Shown here: positions 9,097-18,292 of the stretch, one piece after another | Numbering within the stretch: position 1 is the stretch's first letter | How the letters are laid out: the number at the start of each line of letters is the position of its first letter | Source of the DNA: Halarchaeum nitratireducens | Lineage (GTDB): Archaea > Halobacteriota > Halobacteria > Halobacteriales > Halobacteriaceae | NCBI RefSeq assembly: GCF_014647155.1 | Contig: NZ_BMOQ01000001.1 | Location: 310,001 to 374,000, forward strand | Length of the DNA: 64,000 bases | Reading direction: 5' to 3' | Notes under the pieces: generated by a model | Seen by the model: only the letters and a program-made list of their open reading frames with translations | Told to the model about the DNA's origin: nothing | Database searches by the model: none | Position numbers and translations under genes: made by a program

Positions 9097-9470
9097 TCAC
9101 TCGTAGTGCTTGCCGACGAGCACGTGGAGCGCGCACGCCGACGTCGGCCGTCCGTCGAACGCGACGAACACGCCCGCGTCGTGATCGAGCGACCAGAAAC
9201 GCGCGATCGTCCCCTCCTCGAAGTGCCGGAACGTCCCCCGAACGGCACCGAGGTCGTCGAACAACGTCTCGTGGTAGTCGCGGGTGACGTCCTGGAGCAC
9301 GACGTCCCCGTAGATGGCGTCGAAGTCAGATCCGTCGTACGCCGCCGTGACGGCCTCGTTCCGGCAGTGGCGCTGTACCCGTCCCGGTCGTAGGTCGCCA
9401 CCGCCCGCAGCCCGTCGCCGTACGCGTCCCGGAGGCGCCCGACGAGTCCCGGCGTCTCGTGCTCGGCCAT
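9097..9470 (-). pseudogene. Small conserved haloarchaeal protein gene broken by a one-base frameshift
   Basis: The first part reads MAEHETPGLVGRLRDAYGDG through DRDGYSA in the frame that starts at 9470. The rest (NEAVTAAYDGSDFDAIYG to the end HVLVGKHYE) reads in the next frame. The switch lies near 9355-9366 and one added base there (for example GG to GGG) would give a continuous protein of about 125 residues. Pattern and length resemble haloarchaeal DUF7522-like proteins, a recollection I hold with moderate confidence. Either the gene is recently inactivated or the assembly lacks one base. The predicted start and both halves look otherwise undamaged. Confidence 0.75.
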
Positions 9471-9568
9471 GCGCGGTCGGCACGCGTGACGCGGGGATCA
9501 CGTTCGTGCCCGCGATCACGTCGCTCGTGTCCGACTCGCACCGCCCGTCGGACGCGTCGCCGTCGACG

Positions 9569-10831
9569 CTACTGCGCCGACTCGGGCACCGAGCGCTCGC
9601 TCAGCTCGCCGGCGAGCGGCGTCCGTATCGCCTCCGCTGGGGAGTCCGTGTTGGCGAGCGCCCACATCAGCTTCGTCTTCGCCGTCCCCGGTAGGAGGTC
9701 CTCGCCCTCGATCACGCCGGCGTCGAGGAGGTCCCGCCCGGTGTCGTACACTCGATCGCAGACGCGGCCGCCGAGGCACTGGGAGGTCATCACGACCGTC
9801 GTGCCGGCGTCGGTGAGGTCGTCGATCACGTCCACGAGATCGGAGTTCACGTGTCCGAGCCCCGTCCCCTCGATGACGACGCCGGCGCGTCCCTCCAGCA
9901 TCTCGAGGAACGCCGGATCCATCCCGGGGGTGAACGTCACGAGCTCGACGTCGGGTTCGAGCGCCGGGTCGAGCGAGAGGTCGGCGTCGCCGCGCTCGGC
10001 GAGGGCCGCCGCGTCGTCGTAGCTGACCGTCTCGCTCTCGTAGTCGACGTGGCCGATCGGGGTCCCGTCGACGGTCTCGAAGGCGTCGCGCCGCGACGTG
10101 TGGGCCTTTCGGACGCGCGTCCCGCGGTGGAGGGCACACCGGTCGTCGGACTGCGTCGCGTGCATGCAGACCATCACCTCGGCGACGTCGGACTTCGCGG
10201 CCTCGACGGCGCAGACGGCGTTCATCACGTTGTCCGATGAGGGCCGGTCCGCGGAGCGCTGACTCCCCGTGAAGACGACCGGGACCGGCGTGTCGAGCAT
10301 GAACGAGAGGACGGACGCGGAGTACTGCATCGTGTCGGTCCCGTGCATCACGACGACGCCGTCCGCGCCGTCGGCGATCTCCTCGCGGACGGCCTCGGCG
10401 AGCTCGCGCCAGATCGAGGGGTCCATGTTCTCGGAGAGGATGTTGGCGACGACCCTCCCCCGGTAGTTCGCGCGGCCCGCGAGGTCGGGGACCGCGCGGA
10501 GGACGTCCTCGGCGTCGAACTGCGCCGTCACCGCGCCCGTCCGGTAGTCGACCGTGGAGGCGATCGTCCCGCCGGTGCTGATGAGCGCGATGGTGGGGAG
10601 GTCGTCGTCGAAGGCGACCTCGGAGCCCTCGCCGTCCCCCTCGCCCGCGTTGCCGTCGATGGCGTAGACGTCCGATTCGAGCACCTCGACGTCGGCGTCC
10701 TCGCGTTCGACGCCGACGTTGTAGCCGCTCTCCAGTTTCACCACGAGGTGCTCCGGCGTCGAAGACGGCAGGAGCACGCCCTCGTTCACCTGTCCGTCGC
10801 GCTCTACGCGGACGCGGTCCCCTGAGTGCAT
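9569..10831 (-). CDS. gatD: Glu-tRNA(Gln) amidotransferase subunit D (asparaginase-like)
   Basis: The 420-residue protein has an N-terminal small beta-barrel (about 1-75), then the L-asparaginase fold. Its motifs are STGGTIAS (about residue 90) and HGTDTMQYSAS, which hold the catalytic threonines, aspartate and downstream lysine. GatD releases ammonia from glutamine, and GatE uses it to convert Glu-tRNA(Gln) to Gln-tRNA(Gln). This archaea-specific route replaces a direct glutaminyl-tRNA synthetase. The N-terminal domain separates GatD from stand-alone asparaginases. gatE is not in this window. The ATG at 10831 has an AT-rich element (TTTCAA on the minus strand, about 10857-10862) near -28. 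Confidence 0.92.
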   Translation of the reverse strand: MHSGDRVRVERDGQVNEGVLLPSSTPEHLVVKLESGYNVGVEREDADVEVLESDVYAIDGNAGEGDGEGSEVAFDDDLPTIALISTGGTIASTVDYRTGAVTAQFDAEDVLRAVPDLAGRANYRGRVVANILSENMDPSIWRELAEAVREEIADGADGVVVMHGTDTMQYSASVLSFMLDTPVPVVFTGSQRSADRPSSDNVMNAVCAVEAAKSDVAEVMVCMHATQSDDRCALHRGTRVRKAHTSRRDAFETVDGTPIGHVDYESETVSYDDAAALAERGDADLSLDPALEPDVELVTFTPGMDPAFLEMLEGRAGVVIEGTGLGHVNSDLVDVIDDLTDAGTTVVMTSQCLGGRVCDRVYDTGRDLLDAGVIEGEDLLPGTAKTKLMWALANTDSPAEAIRTPLAGELSERSVPESAQ

Positions 10832-10917
10832 GAGTGAGAGTCGCGCGTCGCTACCCTTGAAACCATCCGTTCGGCGGCGGGGCAAGAGCCATACGGTTCG
10901 CCCGCGCACGAAGGGAC

Positions 10918-11412
10918 ATGTCGCGCGACGATCCGCTCGGAGATCTCGACGGGGCGGACGGAGCGAGCGCACGCGGTAGCGCAAACGCGAGTCGCGATCG
11001 CAGACGGGACGAGCGTCCCGGCGGTCTCCGTGCACGCGCCCGCACGTTCTTCTCACCGCGCCGGTTTCTCCTCGCGCTCGTCCTCGCCGCCGCCGGGCTC
11101 TTCGTCGGCGGACTCGTCCCGCTCGTTGGATCGCTGACGCGATTCGTCGGCCTCGCCGCCGCGACGTTCGCGCTCGGCGTCGCGTCCGCTCGGCGGTGTT
11201 ACGTCGAAGTCGCACTCGCCGGGGCGCTCGCGGCCGTGGGGAGCGTCCTCCTCGGACTCCTCACCTCGGCCTTCCTTCCGATCACCGTGGACTTCCTCGC
11301 GCGCTCCGGCGTCGCGTTCGCGCTCGCCGTCGCCGGGATCGGCGCGCTCGCCGGGCTGCTCGGGTACTACTTCGGGCGCGACCTGCGCGCGGGTTTCACT
11401 CGGAGTCTGTGA
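10918..11412 (+). CDS. Conserved haloarchaeal membrane protein
   Basis: The 164-residue protein has a polar, Arg-rich N-terminal tail of about 45 residues (cytoplasmic by the positive-inside rule). About four helices follow, between residues 48 and 155, and a short end DLRAGFTRSL. I do not recognise a functional family. It is divergent from gatD and overlaps the 3' end of the ArsR-type gene by 17 bp. CATA at about 10890-10893 lies 25-28 nt before the ATG. Confidence 0.7.
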   Translation: MSRDDPLGDLDGADGASARGSANASRDRRRDERPGGLRARARTFFSPRRFLLALVLAAAGLFVGGLVPLVGSLTRFVGLAAATFALGVASARRCYVEVALAGALAAVGSVLLGLLTSAFLPITVDFLARSGVAFALAVAGIGALAGLLGYYFGRDLRAGFTRSL

Positions 11413-12118
11413 CGCGCCACCCGTCGTCGCCGTCGGGTTCGATGACGCCGCGTTCGAGCAGGTCGCCGATCGCGTGCTCGACGACCTCGGCCGGCGCGTC
11501 CACGCGCCGCGAGAGCGCCTCGACGGTTCCCGCCCCGTCCGCGACGGCCGCGACGACCTCGGCGTAGAGCCCCTCGTGGTCGTCCGCGTCGAGCGCGCCC
11601 GCGAGGTCGTCCCGGACGTCCGCGAGGCGGCCCTGCACCCAGCGCTGGGCGAGCGACAGCTCGCGCTCTAAGCTCTCCAACTCCGCGAGGTCCGCGGCGA
11701 GCGACGCGACGTCGCCGCTCGCGTCGTCGTCCGTCTCATCGTCCGCGTCCTCATCCGCCCCGTCGTCCACGCCGGCGGCGACGTCCGCCACGCCGTCGAT
11801 CGAGAGGTGGTGACAGCGCGTCAGATCGAGGTCGCGGCTCGCCGGATAGGCGGATTTCGCGCCGAAGCCGTGGCGCGAGACGGTCACTTCGAGCCGGAGG
11901 TTCCGCGCGATGTGGAAGTACTTGCGGCGTTTCTCATCCGTTCGGCTCTCGACGACTCCGGCCTCCTCCAAGCGGCGGAGGTGGTCGATGACGGCTTTCG
12001 GGGAGACCCCGAGGTACTCGCTGATCTCGGTGACGTAGCAGGGCTTGCGCGCGAGCAAGCGCAGGATGCGACGCCGGTTCTCGTTGCCGAGGAGGTCGAG
12101 TAGTGCCCCGGAGTCCAT
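11396..12118 (-). CDS. ArsR/HTH-type transcriptional regulator
   Basis: The 240-residue protein opens with a winged helix-turn-helix typical of archaeal ArsR-like regulators (LLDLLGNENRRRILRLLARKP then SEYLGVSPKAVIDHLRRLE, residues about 4-60). An acidic linker around residues 105-140 and a coiled region rich in Leu/Glu follow. A second winged-helix-like module near the C-terminus (VEALSRRVDAPAEVVEHAI) may bind DNA or mediate dimers. The ATG at 12118 is chosen because minus-strand CTTTTG at 12145-12150 lies 27-32 nt upstream; the GTG at 12139 would sit almost on that element. The target genes are unknown. Confidence 0.82.
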   Translation of the reverse strand: MDSGALLDLLGNENRRRILRLLARKPCYVTEISEYLGVSPKAVIDHLRRLEEAGVVESRTDEKRRKYFHIARNLRLEVTVSRHGFGAKSAYPASRDLDLTRCHHLSIDGVADVAAGVDDGADEDADDETDDDASGDVASLAADLAELESLERELSLAQRWVQGRLADVRDDLAGALDADDHEGLYAEVVAAVADGAGTVEALSRRVDAPAEVVEHAIGDLLERGVIEPDGDDGWRVTDSE

Positions 12119-12212
12119 ACGGACGTGAGTTGGCGCCACGCGCTCAAAAGGGTAGCGCAGTGCCCGCCACCGCCGATGGGTTTTTCACCCACTGTGGCAG
12201 AGTATAACACAC

Positions 12213-12548
12213 ATGTTCGAGGTGTTCTCGACCGGCTACTACCTCGGACGGCTCTACGTCGAACCGTCCGACGACGGCACGGCCGCGCTCCAGCGCCGCC
12301 AACACGAACGCGTCAACGAGCAGGTGTACGCGGGCGAGGGGCTCGCGCGCACCGACTACCCCCTCGTCATGAAGGTCGGAACCCGACACTACCGCGTCGA
12401 GGGCGACGCGGACGTCCCCGCGGACACCCTCGTCGTCCCGCGCGAGACGCTCGATGAGGCCGGCGTCGACAACCCGCCCGCGCTCGCGGAGGTGCTGCTC
12501 GCCCGGCCCGACCACGCCCGTCGGCTCTTCGAGGTCGGCGCGGTGTAG
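12213..12548 (+). CDS. DUF5802 family protein
   Basis: The 111-residue soluble protein starts MFEVFSTGYYLGRLYVEPS and matches the haloarchaeal DUF5802 family in length and pattern (GTRHYRVEGDADVPADTL). Function unknown. It lies between the ArsR-type regulator (divergent) and the VLRF1-type gene (same strand, 44 nt downstream). The sequence GGGTTTTTCACCC at 12178-12190 provides a TATA-like TTTTT about 28-33 nt upstream and forms a short inverted repeat. A second AT-rich TATAAC lies only 9 nt before the start. Confidence 0.78.
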   Translation: MFEVFSTGYYLGRLYVEPSDDGTAALQRRQHERVNEQVYAGEGLARTDYPLVMKVGTRHYRVEGDADVPADTLVVPRETLDEAGVDNPPALAEVLLARPDHARRLFEVGAV

Positions 12549-12592
12549 TCCGGGCCGGAACCCCTAAGCGGCGCCCGACCCGCGTTCGGGGC

Positions 12593-13507
12593 ATGCTGGA
12601 TCGACTCCTCGGTCGGGCCTCCCTCAAAGAGCGGATCGCCGAACTGGAGGACGAGACCGAGAGCCTCCAAGCGCAGTTGGACGCGGAGAACGAGCGGCGC
12701 CGCGAGGCCGTCGCCGCGCGCAACGAGGCCGAAGAGACGATCAACCGCTTGGAAGACCGGATCACGGAACTGGAGGATCGCGCCGAGCGCGCGGAGGGCG
12801 ACGACGGCGCGAACGTCGACTATCGCGCGAGCGAGGCGCTTCGCGGCCCCCGGCTCGACGACGTGCTCGATCGCCTCGCGGGCATCGAGACCGACCCGGA
12901 GGGCGCGCTCACCGCGATGGTGACCGACGAACACGCCGTCCCCGAGCCCGTGAGCGACGCCCTCGGCGAGCGCGCCCCGCTCGTCGAGCGCGCCGCCCCG
13001 TGTCTCGTCTGCGTCGACGACGCCTCGCTCGTCGCCGCGACGCTCGCCCCGCCGCTCGCCCCCGACGCCTTCTGCGAGTGGGGCGAGTCCTTTCGCCTCG
13101 ATCGATCGTGGTTCGAGCCGACGGGGACGTACGCCCTCGCGCTCGTCCGCGCGGACCTGTTCGCCGTCGGGATCTACGACGCGACCGGCGACGGGGTCGA
13201 GCGCGTCCACGTCGAGGGGTTCGAGAGCGACGTGAAGAGCACGCATTCGAAGGGCGGATTCTCCCAGTCGCGCTTCGAGCGCCGCCGCGAGAGTCAGATC
13301 GACGAGCACCTCGACGACGCCCGCGCCGCCCTCGACGCCCTCGACGGCGAGTACGGCTACGACGCGTGCTACGTCACCGGACAGACGACGCTCTTCGGCG
13401 AGTTCGACGCCGACGCCAGCGCGCCCTCGGACGCGAGCGGCGAGCCGTTGGACGCCCTCGCCACCGCCGCGAGCGATTTCTGGACCGTTCCGTATCGCTC
13501 GCTCTGA
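12593..13507 (+). CDS. VLRF1-type release-factor-like protein (Vms1/Ankzf1 family)
   Basis: The 304-residue protein has an N-terminal coiled coil (residues about 8-68, heptad ELEDETESLQAQL) followed by an eRF1-like alpha/beta domain. The signature KGGFSQSRFERRRE (about residues 219-232) matches the catalytic loop of VLRF1 domains, where the Gln replaces the GGQ glutamine of release factors. Eukaryotic Vms1 cuts nascent chains from tRNA on stalled 60S ribosomes, so this protein is probably a peptidyl-tRNA hydrolase in archaeal ribosome rescue. That is family knowledge, not tested here. Start ATG with CCTAAG at about -25. Confidence 0.78.
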   Translation: MLDRLLGRASLKERIAELEDETESLQAQLDAENERRREAVAARNEAEETINRLEDRITELEDRAERAEGDDGANVDYRASEALRGPRLDDVLDRLAGIETDPEGALTAMVTDEHAVPEPVSDALGERAPLVERAAPCLVCVDDASLVAATLAPPLAPDAFCEWGESFRLDRSWFEPTGTYALALVRADLFAVGIYDATGDGVERVHVEGFESDVKSTHSKGGFSQSRFERRRESQIDEHLDDARAALDALDGEYGYDACYVTGQTTLFGEFDADASAPSDASGEPLDALATAASDFWTVPYRSL

Positions 13508-13552
13508 GTCGGTCTGACAACCGTTAAATCGTCCTCCCACCACCGATACGGT

Positions 13553-14566
13553 ATGCGTATCGCCATTCTCGCGCACGAGAAGTTCCCGGACGGGGCGAAG
13601 ACGGCCACCGGCGTCCTCCGCTACGGTGCACACGACGTCGTCGCCGTGCTCGACCGCGACCGCGGCGGCGAGCGGGTCGCCGACTGCGACGCCTCGCTCC
13701 CCGACGCGCCCATCGTCGCGTCGCTCAGCGAGGTCGACGACCCGCTCGACGCGCTCCTCATCGGCATCTCGCCGATCGGCGGTGGCTTCGACGAGTCGTG
13801 GCGCCCCGACGTCCGCGCCGCGCTCGAACGCGGCTGCGACGTCATCTCCGGGCTCCACTACTTCCTCGAAGACGACAGCGAGTTCCGGACCCTTGCCGAG
13901 GAGCACGGCTGCGAGCTCTGGGACGTCCGCCGACCGCCGAACGGCCTCGGCGTCGCGGACGGCGTCGCCGACAGCGTCGACGCGACCGTGATCGCCACCG
14001 TCGGGACGGACTGCAGCGTCGGGAAGATGACGACGACGTTCGAACTCGTCGACGCCGCCCGCGAGCGCGGCGTCGACGCCGCGGTCGTGCCTACGGGCCA
14101 GACCGGCATCATGGCGGAGGGCTGGGGGTATCCGATCGACCGCGTCATCTCGGACTTCGCCGCCGGCGCCGTCGAGGAGCTGATCCTCGAACGCGGAAAC
14201 GACCACGACTACCTCTTCGTCGAGGGCCAGGCGAGCATCGCCCACCCCGCTTATTCGGGCGTCTCGACCGCGATCCTCCACGGCTCGATGGCCGACGAGC
14301 TCGTGCTCTGTCACGCCACCGGCCGCGAGCGCTTCCACGGGTTCAGTCAGTCGCTCCCGTCGATCCCGGAGTTCGTCTCCCTCCACGAGTCGCTGGCCGC
14401 ACCGGTCGGCGGCAGCGAGGTCGTCGCGGGCGCGCTGAACACACGGACCGTCGACGACGACGCCGCGGCCGACGCGGCCGTGGACGAGTACGCCGACGCG
14501 CTCGGCCGCCCGGCCGCCGACCCGATCCGGCAGGGGCCGGACGAGGTCCTCGACGCGGTGCTGTGA
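13553..14566 (+). CDS. dgcN: DUF1611 protein, DgcN-like N-acyltransferase candidate
   Basis: The 337-residue protein has the DUF1611 layout. A Rossmann-like N-terminal domain (residues 1-135, ending RRPPNGL) is followed by a P-loop domain with TVGTDCSVGKMTTT near residue 150. Bacterial DgcN, named in current annotation as an N-acetyltransferase acting on D-glutamate, belongs to this family. The next gene overlaps by 4 nt and encodes an enolase-superfamily racemase like DgcA, so the two probably form one pathway. An alternative is a transport or cell-wall amino-acid role, as for other DUF1611 members. TTAAAT at 13524-13529 lies 24-29 nt upstream of the ATG. Confidence 0.7.
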   Translation: MRIAILAHEKFPDGAKTATGVLRYGAHDVVAVLDRDRGGERVADCDASLPDAPIVASLSEVDDPLDALLIGISPIGGGFDESWRPDVRAALERGCDVISGLHYFLEDDSEFRTLAEEHGCELWDVRRPPNGLGVADGVADSVDATVIATVGTDCSVGKMTTTFELVDAARERGVDAAVVPTGQTGIMAEGWGYPIDRVISDFAAGAVEELILERGNDHDYLFVEGQASIAHPAYSGVSTAILHGSMADELVLCHATGRERFHGFSQSLPSIPEFVSLHESLAAPVGGSEVVAGALNTRTVDDDAAADAAVDEYADALGRPAADPIRQGPDEVLDAVL

Positions 14567-15618
14567 GCCTCACCACCGACTTCGAGCGGCTCACCCTCCC
14601 GCTCGAACACGAGTTCGGGATCTCGCGGGGCTCATCGGCGACCGCCGAGAACGTCGTCGTCCGCGTCAGCGACGACGGACACACCGGCGTCGGCGCGGCC
14701 GCGCCCTCCGCGCACTACGGCGAGACGGTCGAGACAGTCGAGGCCGTCCTCCCCGACCTCCTCGCGTCCGTCGAGCGCGTCGGCGACCCGGCGAACCACC
14801 AACGGATCGCCGCCGCGATGGACGACGTCGTCCGCGCTAACCCGGCCGCGCGCGCCGCCGTCGACATCGCCTGCTGCGACCTCGCCGCGAAGCGCGTCGG
14901 CCTCCCCCTGTCTCGCCACTGGGGGCTCGACCCCGCGAGCGCGCCCGAGACGTCGTTCACGATCGGTCTCGACGACACCGAGCGGATGCGCGCGAAGACG
15001 CGCGACGCCGTCGACGCGGGCTACGAGATCCTGAAGGTGAAACTCGGCACGTCGCGCGACGAGGAGATCGTCGAGGCCGTGCGGGACACCGCGCCGGACG
15101 CGACGCTCCGCGTCGACGCGAACGAGGCGTGGACGCCCCGCGAGGCCGTCTCGAACACCGAGTGGCTCGCCGACGCCGACGTCGAGTTCGTCGAACAGCC
15201 CGTCCCCGCGGAGAACCCCGACGGAATGCGCTTCGTCCGCGAACGCGGCGCGCTCCCGATCGCCGCCGACGAGTCGTGCGTCACGCTCGCGGACGTCCCG
15301 GAGGTGGCCGAGATCGCGGACATCGCCAACGTGAAGCTGATGAAGTGCGGCGGGCCCAGCGAGGCGCGCCGACTGATCCACGCCGCCCGCGCCGGCGGCC
15401 TCGACGTGATGCTCGGTTGCATGGTGTCGTCGAACGCCGCCATCGCCGCCGCGGCGCAGCTCGCACCGCTCGTCGACTACGCGGACCTCGACGGGTCGCT
15501 GCTCCTCGCGGACGACCCGTACGAGGGCGTGCCGATGCCCGACGGCGAGATCGACCTCGCGGCCGTCGACCGACCGGGGACGGGCGCGCGGCTGGCCGAG
15601 CCCGTGGCGAACGGGTAG
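14563..15618 (+). CDS. dgcA: Enolase-superfamily racemase/epimerase (DgcA- or dipeptide-epimerase-like)
   Basis: The 351-residue protein has the complete muconate-lactonizing subgroup active site: KVKLG (paired lysines, about residue 155), [13 protein letters not shown] and AADES (metal ligands), and the opposite lysine in VKLMKCGG. Such enzymes racemise the alpha carbon of acyl amino acids or dipeptides. Next to a DUF1611 gene, the best reading is N-acetyl-D-glutamate racemase; L-Ala-D/L-Glu epimerase is the alternative. It begins with GTG at 14563, which overlaps the upstream TGA (GTGA), so translation is coupled. A strong hairpin follows at 15630. Confidence 0.72.
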   Translation: MSLTTDFERLTLPLEHEFGISRGSSATAENVVVRVSDDGHTGVGAAAPSAHYGETVETVEAVLPDLLASVERVGDPANHQRIAAAMDDVVRANPAARAAVDIACCDLAAKRVGLPLSRHWGLDPASAPETSFTIGLDDTERMRAKTRDAVDAGYEILKVKLGTSRDEEIVEAVRDTAPDATLRVDANEAWTPREAVSNTEWLADADVEFVEQPVPAENPDGMRFVRERGALPIAADESCVTLADVPEVAEIADIANVKLMKCGGPSEARRLIHAARAGGLDVMLGCMVSSNAAIAAAAQLAPLVDYADLDGSLLLADDPYEGVPMPDGEIDLAAVDRPGTGARLAEPVANG

Positions 15619-15629
15619 CGCTCCTCGGT

Positions 15630-15673
15630 CCCGTCCGCGGCCGCGCCACCGTTTCGCGGTGGCCGCGGACGGG
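15630..15673 (+). terminator. Long GC-rich hairpin after the dgcA-like gene
   Basis: The arm CCGTCCGCGGCC plus CCACCG (15631-15651, with a 3-nt GCG bulge) pairs with CGGTGGCCGCGGACGG (15657-15672). This gives about 17 bp of stem with a five-base loop. It starts 12 nt after the stop codon. No T-run follows, so it may end or protect the dgcNA transcript rather than act as a classic archaeal terminator. The rest of the 15619-15815 gap holds only the thrS promoter element CTTAT (15785-15789). Confidence 0.55.
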
Positions 15674-15815
15674 TCGCGTGATCAGGGCATACGCCGGGCT
15701 GTGCGCGCCATCGCGTTTCAACGCGACGCCGTCCCCGCTGGTTGATCGCCGTCGGTTCGCCGGGGGTGTCGCCGGACGGACACGCTTATGTGGGCCGTTG
15801 GCCGTATCACGGCCC

Positions 15816-17747
15816 ATGAGCGAGATCACGGTCACGCTCCCCGACGGCTCCGAGCTCGACGCGGAGGCCGGGGAGACGGTCGAGGACGTCGCGTACCGAA
15901 TCGGCGAGGGCCTCGGCCGCGACACGGTCGCCGGCGTCGTCGACGGGGAACTCGTCTCGAAGGACGACCCCCTCACCGAGGACTGCCGGATCGAGATCGT
16001 GACGGATTCCTCCGAGGAGTACCTCGACGTCCTCCGTCACACCGCCGCACACGTTTTCGCGCAGGCTCTCCAGCGCCTCCACCCGGACGCCCGACTCACC
16101 ATCGGCCCGTACACGGACGAGGGCTTCTACTACGACGTCCACGGCGTGGACCTCGACGAGGCCGACCTCGACGAGATCCAGGCCGAGGCCGAGGCGATCA
16201 TCGAGGAGGACCTCGACGTCGAGCGCGTCACGATGGATCGCGAGGACGCCTTGGAGTTCTACGACGACAACCCGTTCAAACGCGAGATCCTGGAGGAGGA
16301 GGCCGCGGGCGAGGACACCGTCTCCTTCTACCGGCAGGGCGAGTTCCAGGACCTCTGTAAGGGCCCGCACGTCGAGTCGACGGGCGAGATCGGCGGCTTC
16401 GAACTGCTGGAGATCTCTGCCTCCTACTGGCGCGGCGACGAGGACGAGGAGACGCTCACGCGCGTCTACGGGACGGCCTTCGAGACGCAGGCCGAACTCG
16501 ACGACCACCTCGCCATGCTCGCCGAGGCCGAGGAGCGCGATCACCGCAAGCTCGCGCGCGAGCTCGACCTCTTCAGCATCCCGGAGCATTCGCCGGGCTG
16601 CGTCCACTACCACCCGAACGGGATGGCGATCCGCCGCGAGCTCGAGGAGTACGTCCGCGAGAAGAACGACGACCTCGGCTTCGAGGAGGTCCGTACGCCC
16701 GAGCTGAACAAGACGGACCTCTGGAAGCCTACGGGCCACTACGAGACGTTCACCGAGAACGGCGAGATGTTCGCTTGGAGTCAGGACGACACCGAGTACG
16801 GCCTGAAGCCGATGAACTGCGCGAACCACGCGCACATCTACGACTCGAACACTCACTCCTACCGGGACCTCCCGCTTCGCTTCTCCGAGTTCGGCAACGT
16901 CTATCGCAACGAGCAGTCGGGCGAACTCTCCGGCCTCCTCCGCGTGCGCGGCATGACGCAGGACGACGGTCACGCGTTCGTCCGCCCCGACCAGATCCAG
17001 GGAGAGATTCTCTCGATCCTCCAGTCCATCGAGGACATCTACGGCCACTTCGGCCTCGACGTCCTCTACAAGCTGGAGACGCGCGGCGAGGACGCGATGG
17101 GGAGCGAGGAGATCTGGAAGCAGGCCACGGACGCGCTCATCGACGCGATGCGCGAGGAGGACCTCGACTACGACGTCGAAGAGGGCGAGGCCGCCTTCTA
17201 CGGCCCGAAGATCGGCATCAACGCCCGCGACGCCCTCGGGCGCGAGTGGACGATCGGCACCGTGCAGGTGGACTTCAACATCCCGCGCAACCTCGATCTG
17301 ACGTACGTCGGCGAGGACAACGAGGAACACCACCCCGTGATGATCCACCGCGCCCTCCTCGGGAGCTTCGAGCGCTTCATGGGCGTGATGATCGAGCACT
17401 TCAACGGGAAGTTCCCGACGTGGCTCGCTCCCGAGCAAGTCCGCATCCTGCCGATCAGCGACGACAACCTCGATTACGCTCGCGAGATCGCCGCGGAGCT
17501 CGACGACTATCGGGTCGAGGTCGAGGACCGCTCGTGGACGATCGGGAAGAAGATCCAACAGGCCCACGAGGACCGCGTCCCGTACATGGCGATCGTCGGC
17601 GGCGACGAGGAGGCGGCGAACGTCATCAGCGTCCGGGACCGCATGGAGCGCGAGGCGAACGACGTCTCCCGCCCCGAGTTCCGCCAGCACCTCGAACGCG
17701 AGGTCGCACAGAAACACCTCGAACCGACGTTCCTCGCCGGCCGATGA
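15816..17747 (+). CDS. thrS: Threonyl-tRNA synthetase
   Basis: The 643-residue class II synthetase has a TGS domain (residues 1-65, [13 protein letters not shown]) and an editing/SAD domain ([11 protein letters not shown] about residue 80, with the HxxxH motif). The catalytic core carries zinc-ligand Cys in [10 protein letters not shown], motif 2 ([13 protein letters not shown]) and motif 3 ([13 protein letters not shown]), and the C-terminal domain binds anticodon. This bacterial-type layout with TGS plus HxxxH editing differs from the DTD-like N-terminus of many other archaeal enzymes. The ATG at 15816 has CTTAT 27-31 nt upstream. Confidence 0.96.
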   Translation: MSEITVTLPDGSELDAEAGETVEDVAYRIGEGLGRDTVAGVVDGELVSKDDPLTEDCRIEIVTDSSEEYLDVLRHTAAHVFAQALQRLHPDARLTIGPYTDEGFYYDVHGVDLDEADLDEIQAEAEAIIEEDLDVERVTMDREDALEFYDDNPFKREILEEEAAGEDTVSFYRQGEFQDLCKGPHVESTGEIGGFELLEISASYWRGDEDEETLTRVYGTAFETQAELDDHLAMLAEAEERDHRKLARELDLFSIPEHSPGCVHYHPNGMAIRRELEEYVREKNDDLGFEEVRTPELNKTDLWKPTGHYETFTENGEMFAWSQDDTEYGLKPMNCANHAHIYDSNTHSYRDLPLRFSEFGNVYRNEQSGELSGLLRVRGMTQDDGHAFVRPDQIQGEILSILQSIEDIYGHFGLDVLYKLETRGEDAMGSEEIWKQATDALIDAMREEDLDYDVEEGEAAFYGPKIGINARDALGREWTIGTVQVDFNIPRNLDLTYVGEDNEEHHPVMIHRALLGSFERFMGVMIEHFNGKFPTWLAPEQVRILPISDDNLDYAREIAAELDDYRVEVEDRSWTIGKKIQQAHEDRVPYMAIVGGDEEAANVISVRDRMEREANDVSRPEFRQHLEREVAQKHLEPTFLAGR

Positions 17748-17797
17748 ACGCCTCGACGTGCGCGCGGCGGGCGCGGATCGCGGGTCGCTGACGCCGC

Positions 17798-18292
17798 ATG
17801 GCGAGCGGTGACGAGTTCGGCGTCGGCCTCGGGGACGCCGCGTCGCTCGCCGTCCTCCTCGGCCCGCTCGCGTTGCTCGCGTGGGCGACGGGCCTCCCCG
17901 TCCTCCTCCCGAGCCTCGGCCCCTCCGCGTACGCCCTCGTCGTCCGCGACCGCCCGTGGCGGCCGCTCGCCCGCGAGTTGCTCCTCGGACAGGTCGTCGG
18001 CGTCGTCGTCGCGTTCGCCGCCGTTCGCACCCTCGTCGGTCCGCTGACCGGACTCGACCTCCTGGCGCACACCGCGACGGGCCTCCATCAGGTCGCGGCG
18101 GTCGTCGTCGCCGTGATCACCGCGACCGTCGGAATGACCCTCCTCGACGCCCGCCACGCGCCCGCCTACGCGACCGTCCTCATCTTCACGCTCGGCATCC
18201 CCGGGCGCGCGATCGACGTCCTCGTCTTCTGCGGCGGCGTCGTCTGCCTCCTCTGTCTCGACGCCGCGCGAACGCGACTCGCCGCGGCTTAA
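17798..18292 (+). CDS. HPP family membrane protein
   Basis: The 164-residue membrane protein has four to five helices and the family signature LPSLGPSAYAL near residue 40. HPP proteins include plant and bacterial nitrite transporters of plastid or inner membranes, so an anion transport role is possible but unproved. The gene follows thrS by 50 nt with no clear TATA element, so it may be read through from thrS. Its end overlaps the convergent membrane-protein gene by 4 bp. Confidence 0.78.
   Translation: MASGDEFGVGLGDAASLAVLLGPLALLAWATGLPVLLPSLGPSAYALVVRDRPWRPLARELLLGQVVGVVVAFAAVRTLVGPLTGLDLLAHTATGLHQVAAVVVAVITATVGMTLLDARHAPAYATVLIFTLGIPGRAIDVLVFCGGVVCLLCLDAARTRLAAA

Noticed and set aside
12389-14386. 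A 665-residue open frame on the minus strand
   Set aside because: It is antisense to three good genes, has low-complexity Arg/Glu/Gly content and no family signal.
15807-17717. A 636-residue open frame antisense to thrS
   Set aside because: It is a mirror of the thrS codon pattern; thrS is certain.
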